A stretch of DNA of 64,000 bases from NCBI RefSeq assembly GCF_001277215.2, contig NZ_CP013940.1, positions 992,001 to 1,056,000 of the forward strand, read 5' to 3'. A program made the translations under genes and the position numbers. Below the pieces are notes generated by a model. It ran no database searches. It was not told where the DNA came from and was given only the letters and a program-made list of their open reading frames with translations. This document shows positions 28,728 through 37,705 of this stretch, one piece after another (position 1 is the stretch's first letter; every line of letters begins with the position of its first letter). Source of the stretch: Cronobacter malonaticus LMG 23826 (GTDB lineage Bacteria; Pseudomonadota; Gammaproteobacteria; Enterobacterales; Enterobacteriaceae).

Positions 28728-29894
28728 ATGGATACGTCACTGGCCGGGGAACGCTGCGACGCTGCCGCAACCCTTTCATCTGACAGTTTTTTCTACATGT
28801 CGCCTTATCGCAGCTTTACCACCCGCGGCTGTTTCACGCGGCTGGAGACGCCCGCCGCCGACGGCGCAGAGCGTTATAGCGTATTTCAGACGGCGCTGCG
28901 TAACGCGTTCGACCGCGCCCGCAGGCAGGGCATCGCGCGCCCGATAGTCGTCGGCGCTATTCCGTTCGATACGCGCAAGCCGTCCGCGCTGTTTATTCCC
29001 GAAAGCTACAGTGAGACCGCCCGCGGCGGTTATTCGCTTATTGAAAATAGCGCCGCGCCGCGTGTGCTGAGCCGTAAGCCGCTCCCGGATGAAGAGACGT
29101 TTATGGCGATGGTGGCGCGCGCCGCCGCGCTGACCGCGACGCCTGCGGTCAGTAAAATCGTGCTCTCACGCCTTATCGACATCACCACCGAACAGAAGCC
29201 GGACAGCCTCGCGCTGCTGGCGCGTCTGGTGGCGCAAAACCCCGCGAGTTTTAACTTTCACGTGCCGCTGCCGGACGGCGGCGCGCTGCTCGGCGCAAGC
29301 CCGGAACTGCTGCTGCGCAAAGATGGCAATACGTTCAGTTCGCTGCCGCTGGCGGGCTCCGCGCGCCGCCATGCCGACGCGGCGCAGGATAAAAGCGCAG
29401 GCCAGGCGCTGCTCTGTTCGGCCAAAGATCGCCACGAGCATGAGCTGGTGACGCAGGCGATGCGCGACGTACTCGCGCCGCGCAGCCAGCGCCTCGCGAT
29501 GCCGGGCGCGCCGGAGCTGATTACCACACCGACGCTCTGGCATCTCGCGACGCCCGTCGAAGGCGAAACGCGCTTTGCGGATGACAACGCGCTGTCGCTC
29601 GCCTGCCTGCTGCACCCGACGCCCGCGCTGAGCGGTTACCCGCATGAAGCGGCGAAAGCGTATATCGCTGAGCTGGAGCCGTTCGATCGCGAGCTGTTCG
29701 GCGGGATCGTCGGCTGGTGCGATGCCGACGGCAACGGCGAATGGGCGGTGACTATCCGCTGCGCGCGTCTGCGGGAAAACCAGGTACGGCTGTTTGCGGG
29801 CGCGGGGATTGTTCCGGCGTCCGACCCGGCTTCGGAGTGGCGCGAAACCGGCGTCAAGCTCTCCACCATGCTCCACGTTTTAGGTCTTCACTGA
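28728..29894 (+). CDS. entC: Isochorismate synthase EntC
   Basis: First enzyme of 2,3-dihydroxybenzoate synthesis, converting chorismate to isochorismate with Mg2+. The 388-residue product (E. coli 391) starts at the ATG at 28728, with a perfect AGGAGGAG ahead. The chorismate-binding domain covers about 120-385, with [50 protein letters not shown] and the metal-site segment [25 protein letters not shown]. It heads entCEBAH, which runs with very short gaps, under the Fur-like site just upstream. Confidence 0.96.
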   Translation: MDTSLAGERCDAAATLSSDSFFYMSPYRSFTTRGCFTRLETPAADGAERYSVFQTALRNAFDRARRQGIARPIVVGAIPFDTRKPSALFIPESYSETARGGYSLIENSAAPRVLSRKPLPDEETFMAMVARAAALTATPAVSKIVLSRLIDITTEQKPDSLALLARLVAQNPASFNFHVPLPDGGALLGASPELLLRKDGNTFSSLPLAGSARRHADAAQDKSAGQALLCSAKDRHEHELVTQAMRDVLAPRSQRLAMPGAPELITTPTLWHLATPVEGETRFADDNALSLACLLHPTPALSGYPHEAAKAYIAELEPFDRELFGGIVGWCDADGNGEWAVTIRCARLRENQVRLFAGAGIVPASDPASEWRETGVKLSTMLHVLGLH

Positions 29895-29904
29895 GGTTTT
29901 ACGC

Positions 29905-31509
29905 ATGACGATCCCTTACACCCGCTGGCCAGACGATCTCGCCGTACGCTACCGCGCCCGCGGCTACTGGCTTGATCTGCCGCTCACCGATATTTTAAGC
30001 CGCCACGCGCAGAGTGCCGCGACGGCGCTTATCGACGGCGAGCGCCGCTACAGCTACCGCGAGCTGGACGCGGCGGCCACACGCCTTGCAGGCGCGCTGG
30101 CGCGTCGCGGGCTTCAGCGTGGCGATACCGCGCTGGTGCAGCTTGGCAACGTGGCGGAGTTTTATATCGTGTTCTTCGCGCTGCTGAAAATTGGCGTGGC
30201 GCCGGTTAACGCGCTGTTTAGTCATCAACGCACCGAGCTTGACGCGTACGCGCGCCAGATTGCGCCCGCGCTGCTGATTGCCGACCGCGAGCACGCGCTC
30301 TTTAGCGACGATGCGTATATCACGGCACTGCAAGCGCAGCATTCGTCGCTGCGCATGACGCTTCTGCGTGGCGATGGGCTGGAGGCGCTGATTTCAGAGA
30401 CTGAAGCGGATTTCACTCCCACGCCGTCCGCCGCCGATGAAGTGGCGTTTTTCCAGCTCTCCGGCGGCAGTACCGGCACGCCGAAGCTCATCCCGCGCAC
30501 GCACAACGACTACTACTACAGCATTCGCCGCAGCGTGGAGATTTGCGAATTCAGCCGCGAAACGCGCTACCTCTGCGCGCTGCCCGCGGCGCACAACTAC
30601 CCGTTAAGCTCCCCCGGCGCGCTCGGCGTCTTCTTCGCCGAAGGCTGCGTGGTGCTGGCGCGCGACCCGAGCGCGACGCTCTGCTTCCCGCTGATTGAGG
30701 CGCACCAGATTAACGTCACCGCGCTGGTGCCGCCCGCCGTCAGCCTCTGGCTACAGGCCATTCAGGAGTGGGGCGATAACCGCCAGCTGGCGTCGCTGAA
30801 ACTCTTGCAGGTCGGTGGCGCGCGGCTTTCCGACACGCTCGCCGCGCGCATTCCTGCGGAGATCGGCTGCCAGCTTCAGCAGGTGTTCGGCATGGCCGAA
30901 GGGCTGGTCAACTACACCCGTCTGGACGACCCGGACGAGCGCATCTTCACCACCCAGGGCCGCCCGATGAGCCCGGACGATGAAGTCTGGGTAGCCGATG
31001 AAAACGGCAATCCGCTGCCGCGCGGTGAAACAGGACGGCTAATGACGCGCGGCCCGTATACCTTCCGCGGCTATTACAACAGCCCGGAACACAACGCCAG
31101 CGCCTTTGATGAGAACGGTTTTTACTGCTCCGGCGATCTCGTAGCCATTGATGAACAGGGCTACATCACCGTTCAGGGGCGCGAGAAAGATCAGATCAAC
31201 CGCGGGGGCGAGAAGATCGCCGCGGAAGAGATCGAGAACCTGCTGCTCGGCCACGAGGCCATTGTGCACGCGGGGCTGGTCTCGATGGAAGACAGCCTGC
31301 TTGGCGAAAAAAGCTGCGCGTATATCGTCACCACCCGCCCGGTCAAGGCGGTGGAGATCCGCCGCTTTTTACGCGAGCTGGGCGTCGCCGATTTCAAACT
31401 GCCGGATCGCGTGGAGCGCGTCGATGCGCTGCCGCTCACGCCGGTCGGCAAAGTGGATAAAAAACAACTGCGTTTGTGGCTGGCCGCGCGTCAGCCCGTC
31501 TCTGAGTAA
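29905..31509 (+). CDS. entE: 2,3-dihydroxybenzoate-AMP ligase EntE
   Basis: Activates 2,3-dihydroxybenzoate as an adenylate and loads it onto the aryl carrier domain of EntB. The 534-residue product (E. coli 536) belongs to the ANL superfamily. Motifs in order are the P-loop-like [16 protein letters not shown] near 190-205, the aryl-specificity [28 protein letters not shown], the hinge [32 protein letters not shown] and the catalytic lysine region [12 protein letters not shown] near the C-terminus. It starts 10 bases after entC. Confidence 0.96.
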   Translation: MTIPYTRWPDDLAVRYRARGYWLDLPLTDILSRHAQSAATALIDGERRYSYRELDAAATRLAGALARRGLQRGDTALVQLGNVAEFYIVFFALLKIGVAPVNALFSHQRTELDAYARQIAPALLIADREHALFSDDAYITALQAQHSSLRMTLLRGDGLEALISETEADFTPTPSAADEVAFFQLSGGSTGTPKLIPRTHNDYYYSIRRSVEICEFSRETRYLCALPAAHNYPLSSPGALGVFFAEGCVVLARDPSATLCFPLIEAHQINVTALVPPAVSLWLQAIQEWGDNRQLASLKLLQVGGARLSDTLAARIPAEIGCQLQQVFGMAEGLVNYTRLDDPDERIFTTQGRPMSPDDEVWVADENGNPLPRGETGRLMTRGPYTFRGYYNSPEHNASAFDENGFYCSGDLVAIDEQGYITVQGREKDQINRGGEKIAAEEIENLLLGHEAIVHAGLVSMEDSLLGEKSCAYIVTTRPVKAVEIRRFLRELGVADFKLPDRVERVDALPLTPVGKVDKKQLRLWLAARQPVSE

Positions 31510-31518
31510 GGAAAGAAA

Positions 31519-32388
31519 ATGGCTATCCCAAAACTGAACGCCTATACGCTGCCCACGGCGGCGGATCTCCCGCAAAATAAAGTGAGCTGGGCGCTGGAGC
31601 CGCCGCGCGCGGCGCTGCTCATTCATGACATGCAGGAGTATTTCCTTAATTTCTGGGGCGAAAACTGCCCGATGATCGAGCCGGTGGTGGCGAACATCGC
31701 CGCGCTGCGAGCGTACTGCAAGGCGCAGGGCATTCCGGTTTATTACACCGCGCAGCCCAATAATCAGAGCGACGCCGACCGCGCGCTGCTGAACGACATG
31801 TGGGGGCCGGGGCTGAATAACCATCCTGATAAACAAAAGGTGGTCGCGGCGCTGACGCCGGATGCCGACGACACCGTGCTGGTGAAATGGCGCTACAGCG
31901 CGTTTCACCGCTCGCCGCTTGAGCACGCGCTGAAAGAGACGGGACGCGATCAGCTCATTATCTGCGGGGTGTATGCGCACATCGGCTGCATGATCACCGC
32001 CACCGACGCGTTCATGCGTGATATTCAACCGTTTATGGTGGCCGACGCGCTGGCGGATTTCAGCCGGGATGAACATCTGATGGCGCTTAATTACGTCGCG
32101 GGCCGCGCCGGGCGCGTGGTAATGACCGCCGATCTGCTGCCTGCCAGTGAGCCGGACGCGCCGGGCAGCAAAGCGGCGCTGCGCGCGCTGGTGCTGCCGC
32201 TGCTGGATGAGTCCGACGAGCCGGAAGATGACGAAAACCTGATCGACTACGGTCTCGACTCGGTGCGCATGATGGCGCTGGCGGCGCGCTGGCGCAAAGT
32301 GCATGGCGATATCGACTTCGTGATGCTCGCAAAGAACCCGACCATTGATGCCTGGTGGGCGCTGCTAAGCCGGGAGCCGCAGGCATGA
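31519..32388 (+). CDS. entB: Isochorismatase / aryl carrier protein EntB
   Basis: Bifunctional. Residues 1-205 are an isochorismatase that yields 2,3-dihydro-2,3-dihydroxybenzoate, with the catalytic set in LLIHDMQEYF and VKWRYSAF, and YAHIGCMITATDAFM. The C-terminal 75 residues are the aryl carrier domain, with Ser248 in YGLDSVRMM carrying phosphopantetheine. The length is 289 residues (E. coli 285). The linker is slightly longer and acidic (DESDEPEDDE). AAGGAAAG precedes the ATG. It overlaps entA by four bases (ATGA). Confidence 0.96.
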   Translation: MAIPKLNAYTLPTAADLPQNKVSWALEPPRAALLIHDMQEYFLNFWGENCPMIEPVVANIAALRAYCKAQGIPVYYTAQPNNQSDADRALLNDMWGPGLNNHPDKQKVVAALTPDADDTVLVKWRYSAFHRSPLEHALKETGRDQLIICGVYAHIGCMITATDAFMRDIQPFMVADALADFSRDEHLMALNYVAGRAGRVVMTADLLPASEPDAPGSKAALRALVLPLLDESDEPEDDENLIDYGLDSVRMMALAARWRKVHGDIDFVMLAKNPTIDAWWALLSREPQA

Positions 32389-33137
32389 CGCTCGATTTCC
32401 AGGGAAAAAATGTCTGGGTGACCGGCGCGGGCAAAGGGATTGGCTACACCACCGCGCTGGCGTTTGCCGGGGCGGGCGCGAACGTGACTGGTTTTGATCT
32501 CGCGTTTTCGCAGGCTGATTATCCGTTCGCATGTGAAACACTGGATGTGGCGGACGCCGCGGCGGTGGCAGGCGTTTGCGAGCGGTTGCTCGGCAATAAC
32601 CCGCGCCTTGACGTGCTGGTGAACGCGGCGGGCATTCTGCGTATGGGCGCGACGGATGAACTCGCTCCCGACGACTGGCAGCAGACGTTCGCGGTAAACG
32701 TGGGCGGCGCGTTTAACTTCTTTCAGCAGACGATGGCGCAGTTTCGTGCGCAGAAGGGCGGGGCAATCGTCACCGTCGCCTCCGACGCCGCACATACGCC
32801 GCGCATCGGGATGTCGGCGTATGGCGCGTCGAAAGCGGCGCTCAAAAGCCTGGCGCTGACCGTGGGGCTGGAGCTGGCCTCCTCTGGCGTGCGTGCAAAC
32901 CTGGTGTCACCGGGTTCGACCGACACCGATATGCAGCGCACGCTCTGGAAAAGCGAGGATGCCGAACAGCAGCGTATTCGCGGTTTCGCGGAGCAATTTA
33001 AGCTCGGCATTCCGCTTGGGAAGATTGCGCAGCCGCAGGAGGTAGCGAACACCATCCTGTTTCTCGCTTCGGATCTCGCAAGTCACATTACGCTGCAGGA
33101 TATCGTCATCGACGGCGGCTCAACGCTTGGAGCATAG
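32385..33137 (+). CDS. entA: 2,3-dihydro-2,3-dihydroxybenzoate dehydrogenase EntA
   Basis: NAD-dependent short-chain dehydrogenase giving 2,3-dihydroxybenzoate. The 250-residue product (E. coli 248) has the cofactor loop GAGKGIG at 14-20, NAAG at 80-83, the catalytic Tyr146 and Lys150 in YGASK, and the C-terminal LASHITLQDIVIDGGSTLGA. The ATG at 32385 overlaps the entB stop, so the two are coupled; the longer frame from 32355 lies inside entB. Confidence 0.96.
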   Translation: MTLDFQGKNVWVTGAGKGIGYTTALAFAGAGANVTGFDLAFSQADYPFACETLDVADAAAVAGVCERLLGNNPRLDVLVNAAGILRMGATDELAPDDWQQTFAVNVGGAFNFFQQTMAQFRAQKGGAIVTVASDAAHTPRIGMSAYGASKAALKSLALTVGLELASSGVRANLVSPGSTDTDMQRTLWKSEDAEQQRIRGFAEQFKLGIPLGKIAQPQEVANTILFLASDLASHITLQDIVIDGGSTLGA

Positions 33138-33551
33138 ATGATCTGGAAACGACACATGACGCTTGAGGCGCTGAACGCGACCAGCGTCGGCACGATGGTG
33201 GAACATCTTGGGATTGTTTATACCCGTCTCGGTGACGATCTGCTGGAGGCGACGATGCCGGTTGATACGCGCACGCATCAGCCGTTCGGTCTCCTGCACG
33301 GCGGCGCCTCCGCGGCGCTTGCCGAAACGCTCGGCTCGATGGCCGGTTATCTGACCACCCGCGACGGGCAGTGCGTGGTGGGCACCGAGATCAGCGCGTC
33401 TCATCACCGCGCGGTGTCGCAGGGGCAGGTGCGCGGCGTCTGCCAGCCGCTGCATCTGGGGCGCCAAAGCCAGTGCTGGGAAATCGTGATTTATGACGAA
33501 CAGGGGCGGCGCTGCTGTACCAGCCGGTTAAGTACGGCGATTCTGGGGTAG
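33138..33551 (+). CDS. entH: Proofreading thioesterase EntH
   Basis: Hotdog-fold thioesterase that clears wrongly loaded groups from the EntB carrier domain. The 137-residue product equals E. coli EntH (YbdB). The helix-start motif [21 protein letters not shown] holds the catalytic glutamate, followed by [19 protein letters not shown]. The ATG directly follows the entA stop codon with no gap. Last gene of the ent operon; a tandem repeat region follows. Confidence 0.95.
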   Translation: MIWKRHMTLEALNATSVGTMVEHLGIVYTRLGDDLLEATMPVDTRTHQPFGLLHGGASAALAETLGSMAGYLTTRDGQCVVGTEISASHHRAVSQGQVRGVCQPLHLGRQSQCWEIVIYDEQGRRCCTSRLSTAILG

Positions 33552-33566
33552 GCGATTTTTAACATG

Positions 33567-34133
33567 GCAGGTGCGCTGCGCTTACCCGACCTACGGAAAC
33601 CGAATGTATACGCGGATGTCGGATGTTTTCCCTGCGGCTGCCATTTTGCCGCGAGCCGGGATTGTTAAGGGGGCGACGGCGAGCCCCCTTAACACGTTCG
33701 CGTGAGGGTAGGTTGCAAAGAAAGGCATCGTGCTGGCGAACGGAACCGTTCACCGTGCGTAAATATTTGCCCCTCAACGCCATAGGGCGACGCTTTTTTG
33801 CAATGGCGGGTGCGCTGCGCTTACCCGCCCTACGGAAACAACTTCTCTGAAGCCGAACGATGATGTGAGGTGTTTTTATTGCGGCTGCCCTTTTGCCGCG
33901 AGCCGGGATTGTTTAGGGGGCGGCGGCGAGCCCCCTTAACACGTTCGCGTGAGGAAAGGTTGCAAAGAAAGGCTACTTGCTGGCGAACGGAACCATTCAC
34001 CGGGCGTGCATATTCGCCCCTCAACGCCATACGGGCGACGCTTTTTTGCAATGGCGGGTGCGCTTCGCTTACCCGCCCTACGGAAAATCCGACACCTGAA
34101 GGATGTAGGGCGGGTAAGCGAAGCGCACCCGCC
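33567..34133. repeat. Tandem ~248-bp structured repeat with REP palindromes, entH-cstA gap
   Basis: Two copies of a ~205-base core (about 33633-33838 and 33880-34086) repeat with a 247-248 bp period. REP-like palindromes of the GGCGGGTGCGC...TTACCCGCC type occur at 33567, 33805 and 34053, and an inverted one at 34104. Each core has a long hairpin; in copy one the arms TTAAGGGGGC (33665-33674) and GCCCCCTTAA (33683-33692) are perfect, and in copy two there is one mismatch. A CACG-TTCG-CGTG hairpin with a UUCG tetraloop follows at 33693. No gene is seen in 33552-34342; the last 200 bases must hold the cstA promoter. Confidence 0.85.
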
Positions 34134-34342
34134 ATGTACACAACCTTCAAAGCTCACCCCATTAAACCACCGACACCGCGCAGCCCCGCCATCATCCCGT
34201 GATCTCGTTAACAGACTCACGTAAATCCCTGACGCCATCCCGCGTTTCTCGGGTGGTCAAGTTGTTAAATTCATTTTGGTGATATAGAAACAAAATGTAA
34301 CACCTCTGTTTCACTCACTGTTTCACTGAATGGATAACTATT

Positions 34343-36448
34343 ATGACGAACTCAGGGAAATACCTTATCTGGGCAGCGCTCTCTGTTGTGGGCGCATTTG
34401 CGCTGGGCTATATCGCCCTTAACCGCGGCGAGCAGATCAACGCGCTCTGGATCGTGGTTGCCGCCGTCTGTATCTATCTCATCGCTTACCGTTTTTATGG
34501 TTTGTACATCGCGAAAAAGGTGCTGGCCGTCGACCCGACGCGCATGACGCCCGCAGTGCGCCACAACGACGGGCTTGATTATGTTCCCACCGATAAAAAA
34601 GTGCTGTTCGGTCATCATTTTGCGGCGATTGCCGGTGCCGGGCCGCTGGTCGGGCCGGTGCTGGCGGCGCAGATGGGGTATCTGCCGGGCATGATCTGGA
34701 TCCTCGCAGGCGTCGTGCTGGCAGGGGCGGTGCAGGATTTCATGGTGCTGTTTGTCTCCACCCGCCGTGACGGGCGCTCGCTCGGCGAACTGGTGAAAGA
34801 GGAGATGGGCAACACGGCGGGCGTCATCGCGCTCGTCGCCTGCTTTATGATTATGATAATCATCCTGGCGGTGCTGGCGATGATTGTAGTGAAAGCGCTG
34901 ACTCACAGCCCGTGGGGCACTTATACCGTCGCCTTTACCATTCCGCTCGCGCTCTTTATGGGCATCTATATTCGTTATCTGCGGCCAGGGCGCATTGGCG
35001 AAGTGTCGGTCATCGGCCTTGTGATGCTGGTGTTTGCGATTGTTTCCGGCGGCTGGGTGGCGGAGAGCCCGACCTGGGCACCGTGGTTTGATTTCACCGG
35101 CGTGCAATTGACCTGGATGCTGGTCGGCTACGGGTTTGTCGCGGCGGTTCTCCCGGTCTGGCTGCTGCTGGCACCGCGCGATTACCTCTCTACCTTCCTG
35201 AAAATCGGCACTATTGTCGGTCTCGCCATCGGCATTTTGATCATGCGCCCGACGCTGACGATGCCCGCGATGACAAAATTTATCGACGGCACCGGGCCGG
35301 TCTGGACCGGTAATCTCTTCCCGTTCCTGTTTATCACTATCGCCTGTGGCGCGGTGTCGGGCTTCCATGCGCTTATCGCCTCCGGTACCACACCGAAAAT
35401 GCTCGCCAATGAAAACCAGGCCTGCTTTATCGGCTACGGCGGCATGTTGATGGAATCATTCGTTGCCATCATGGCGCTGGTGTCGGCCTGCGTTATTGAC
35501 CCCGGCGTTTATTTTGCGATGAACAGCCCGATGGCGGTGCTGGCGCCGGCTGGTACGGCGGATGTGGTCGCGTCGGCCGCCCAGGTGGTGAGCGGCTGGG
35601 GCTTCCAGATAACGCCGGATACGCTGAACCAGATTGCGAATGAAGTCGGCGAGCAGACGATTATCTCGCGTGCGGGCGGCGCGCCGACGCTTGCGGTCGG
35701 CATGGCGTATATTCTCCACGGGGCGCTCGGCGGCCTGATGGATGTCTCGTTCTGGTATCACTTCGCCATTCTGTTTGAGGCGCTGTTTATCCTGACGGCG
35801 GTGGATGCAGGCACCCGCGCCGCGCGCTTTATGCTGCAGGATCTGCTGGGCGTGATTTCGCCCGGCCTCAAACGCACGGATTCACTGCCCGCGAACCTGC
35901 TGGCGACGGCGCTGTGCGTGCTGGCATGGGGTTATTTCCTGCATCAGGGTGTCGTGGATCCGCTCGGCGGTATTAACACCCTCTGGCCGCTGTTTGGCAT
36001 CGCCAACCAGATGCTGGCGGGCATGGCGCTGATGCTCTGCGCGGTGGTGCTGTTTAAGATGAAGCGCCAGCGTTATGCGTGGGTGGCGCTGGTGCCGACC
36101 GCGTGGCTGCTGGTCTGTACGCTCACCGCCGGCTGGCAGAAGGCGTTCAGCCCGGATAATAAAGTGGGGTTCCTCGCTATCGCCAATAAGTTCCAGGCGA
36201 TTCTGGAAAGCGGCACCATTCCGCCGCAGTACACCGAGGCGCAACTGAGCCAGCTGGTGTTCAATAACCGCCTCGACGCGGGCCTGACCATTTTCTTTAT
36301 GGTGGTGGTCGTGGTGCTGGCGGTGTTCTCGATTAAAACGGCGCTGGCGGCGCTGAAGCAGGATAAGCCGACCGCCAACGAGACGCCGTATGAGCCGATG
36401 CCTGCCAGTGCGGAGCAAGTAGTGGCGCAGGCGAAAAACGCGCATTGA
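34343..36448 (+). CDS. cstA: Carbon starvation protein CstA (pyruvate/peptide transporter)
   Basis: Large inner-membrane transporter. E. coli CstA takes up pyruvate and has been linked to peptide use in carbon starvation. The 701-residue product equals E. coli CstA. Many hydrophobic segments fill the chain; the conserved block GHHFAAIAGAGPLVGPVLAAQMGYLPG lies at about 91-117 and ISGFHALIASGTTPKML-like residues near 340-355. The ATG at 34343 starts MTNSGKYLIW. A weak CRP-like half site (GGTGA) lies about 65 bases upstream but is not convincing. It is followed by a REP pair and ybdD, its usual partner. Confidence 0.96.
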   Translation: MTNSGKYLIWAALSVVGAFALGYIALNRGEQINALWIVVAAVCIYLIAYRFYGLYIAKKVLAVDPTRMTPAVRHNDGLDYVPTDKKVLFGHHFAAIAGAGPLVGPVLAAQMGYLPGMIWILAGVVLAGAVQDFMVLFVSTRRDGRSLGELVKEEMGNTAGVIALVACFMIMIIILAVLAMIVVKALTHSPWGTYTVAFTIPLALFMGIYIRYLRPGRIGEVSVIGLVMLVFAIVSGGWVAESPTWAPWFDFTGVQLTWMLVGYGFVAAVLPVWLLLAPRDYLSTFLKIGTIVGLAIGILIMRPTLTMPAMTKFIDGTGPVWTGNLFPFLFITIACGAVSGFHALIASGTTPKMLANENQACFIGYGGMLMESFVAIMALVSACVIDPGVYFAMNSPMAVLAPAGTADVVASAAQVVSGWGFQITPDTLNQIANEVGEQTIISRAGGAPTLAVGMAYILHGALGGLMDVSFWYHFAILFEALFILTAVDAGTRAARFMLQDLLGVISPGLKRTDSLPANLLATALCVLAWGYFLHQGVVDPLGGINTLWPLFGIANQMLAGMALMLCAVVLFKMKRQRYAWVALVPTAWLLVCTLTAGWQKAFSPDNKVGFLAIANKFQAILESGTIPPQYTEAQLSQLVFNNRLDAGLTIFFMVVVVVLAVFSIKTALAALKQDKPTANETPYEPMPASAEQVVAQAKNAH

Positions 36449-36495
36449 TTGAGGCTGTTGGGACAGAGGGATGCCGACAGGGTGGATGACGGAAA

Positions 36496-36581
36496 GGTGG
36501 GTGCGCTGCGCTTACCCACCCTACGTGCGGCAATCGCGCCCTGTTCGTTGTTGTAGGGCGGGTAAGCAAAGCGCACCCGCC
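36496..36581. repeat. Inverted pair of REP-like palindromes between cstA and ybdD
   Basis: GGTGGGTGCGCTGCGCTTACCCACC begins at 36496 and its reverse-oriented partner TAGGGCGGGTAAGC...GCACCCGCC lies at 36554-36581. They would fold into strong transcript hairpins between co-directional cstA and ybdD. Confidence 0.8.
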
Positions 36582-36664
36582 GTCCAGACCCCGGCCACAG
36601 GTCACAATGAATCACATCGGCTCTCTCTCCCGCCGGGAGAAAGCCAACGCATAAGGATAAATAA

Positions 36665-36862
36665 ATGTTCGATTCCCTCGCCAAAGCCGGGAAATATCTC
36701 GGTCAGGCCGCGAAAATGATGATCGGCGTGCCCGACTACGACAACTACGTCGAGCACATGCGTGTGAACCACCCGGACCAGACGCCGATGACTTATGAAG
36801 AGTTCTTCCGCGAACGCCAGGACGCCCGCTACGGCGCAAAAGGCGGCGCGAAGTGCTGTTAA
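36665..36862 (+). CDS. ybdD: YbdD/YjiX family small protein
   Basis: A 65-residue protein of the YbdD/YjiX family, the same length as in E. coli; family members are encoded next to CstA-type transporters and may act with them. The conserved core is [18 protein letters not shown] followed by [16 protein letters not shown]. The end GGAKCC carries two cysteines. AAGGATAAATAA precedes the ATG. Molecular function unknown. Confidence 0.92.
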   Translation: MFDSLAKAGKYLGQAAKMMIGVPDYDNYVEHMRVNHPDQTPMTYEEFFRERQDARYGAKGGAKCC

Positions 36863-36869
36863 ACGTCTG

Positions 36870-37250
36870 TCAGCGGTACTGCACCAGCTGTTCAGGCTGG
36901 CAACCATAGAGCGCCGCCAGTTTTTCGCGGGTGCGTTTTTGCGGACGCGAGTCAGGCGATTCCAGCTGTGAAACGGCAGACTGGCTGATACCGAGTTTTT
37001 CCGCCACTTCCTGTTGAGAGAGACCGCGCCAGATGCGCCAGGCGGCCTGTAAACTCACATTCTGCTCGACGGAAATCGCCACCACTTCATGCGGCAGCGT
37101 TACGTCATCATCGCTGTCCGGCTCATAAGGCAATGACGCCAGCGTCTCGTCATCTTCCAGCTGCGCCAGCACGGACAGATAGAGTTCATAAGGGATGACC
37201 GCATATTCGGGTTTGCCCTGTTTATCATGAATAATTTGTGCATTGAGCAT
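36870..37250 (-). CDS. HTH antitoxin of a RelE/HigB-type toxin-antitoxin pair
   Basis: A 126-residue protein. The N-terminal half (AQIIHDKQGKPEYAVIPYELYLSVLAQ) resembles the toxin-facing part of antitoxins. The C-terminal half is a Cro/Xre-type helix-turn-helix (LSQQEVAEKLGISQSAVSQLES at about 80-101). It lies 13 bases after the toxin gene on the same strand, so the order is toxin first, as in higBA-like modules. The start at 37250 follows GGGGGTTAG. It likely binds the toxin and represses its own promoter. Not part of the E. coli ybdD region. Confidence 0.8.
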   Translation of the reverse strand: MLNAQIIHDKQGKPEYAVIPYELYLSVLAQLEDDETLASLPYEPDSDDDVTLPHEVVAISVEQNVSLQAAWRIWRGLSQQEVAEKLGISQSAVSQLESPDSRPQKRTREKLAALYGCQPEQLVQYR

Positions 37251-37263
37251 ATCTAACCCCCCG

Positions 37264-37524
37264 TTAATTAAGGTAAGTGGTCGTGGTCCTGCGTTTAACT
37301 TCCAGAATGAGGCAGACAACCGGAACGCCCGCTACGCGCTCGTAAATAACCCGATAGCTCCCCACGCGCAGCCGGTAACGGGGTTTGAGCCCCGCCAGTT
37401 TTACGATGTCCAGGCTGGCGTCTTCGGTGGCGAGCGCGGCAACCTTCTTATAGATAGTGAGCCTGTCGCTTTCCGGTATGGCGCCGAGTTGCTTGTACGC
37501 CCGCTTCGTCCATCTCATCTCCAT
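37264..37524 (-). CDS. RelE/ParE-family toxin
   Basis: An 86-residue basic protein with the RelE/ParE fold pattern: KRAYKQLGAIPESDRLTIYKKVAAL, then KLAGLKPRYRLRVGSYRVIYE and a C-terminal ILEVKRRTTTTY. The arginine-rich strand RYRLRVGSYRV and the final tyrosine suit a ribosome-dependent mRNA nuclease of the RelE type. It is followed by the HTH antitoxin gene. The start is the ATG at 37524; an in-frame ATG at 37518 is equally possible. Confidence 0.8.
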   Translation of the reverse strand: MEMRWTKRAYKQLGAIPESDRLTIYKKVAALATEDASLDIVKLAGLKPRYRLRVGSYRVIYERVAGVPVVCLILEVKRRTTTTYLN

Positions 37525-37672
37525 GGCGTTCCCTCACTTTATCTGTTTCTGTGATATAAGTAAAATATAAGAACATAAGCTTTTATCTGAAAAGCATTCT
37601 CTTATGCGGAAACGTTAAACCGGGTAAAAACGGGAGGAAAGCGGCAGGGGAAGGTTCTTCGTGACTTCTCGC

Positions 37673-37697
37673 AAAAACGCCTTCCGGAGAAGGCGTT
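37673..37697 (-). terminator. Terminator of the MFS gene
   Basis: The arms AACGCCTTC and GAAGGCGTT enclose a CGGA-type loop and on the minus strand are followed by TTT after the paired TT. It lies just beyond the stop of the MFS transporter gene. Confidence 0.82.
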
Positions 37698-37705
37698 GCG
37701 TGGGA

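Noticed and set aside
33567..34133. CRISPR array
   Set aside because: Only two or three copies of a ~248-bp unit, no short repeat-spacer alternation and no cas genes.
34270..34300. CRP site ahead of cstA
   Set aside because: Only one half (GGTGA) resembles the consensus and the other half does not match, so no site was called.
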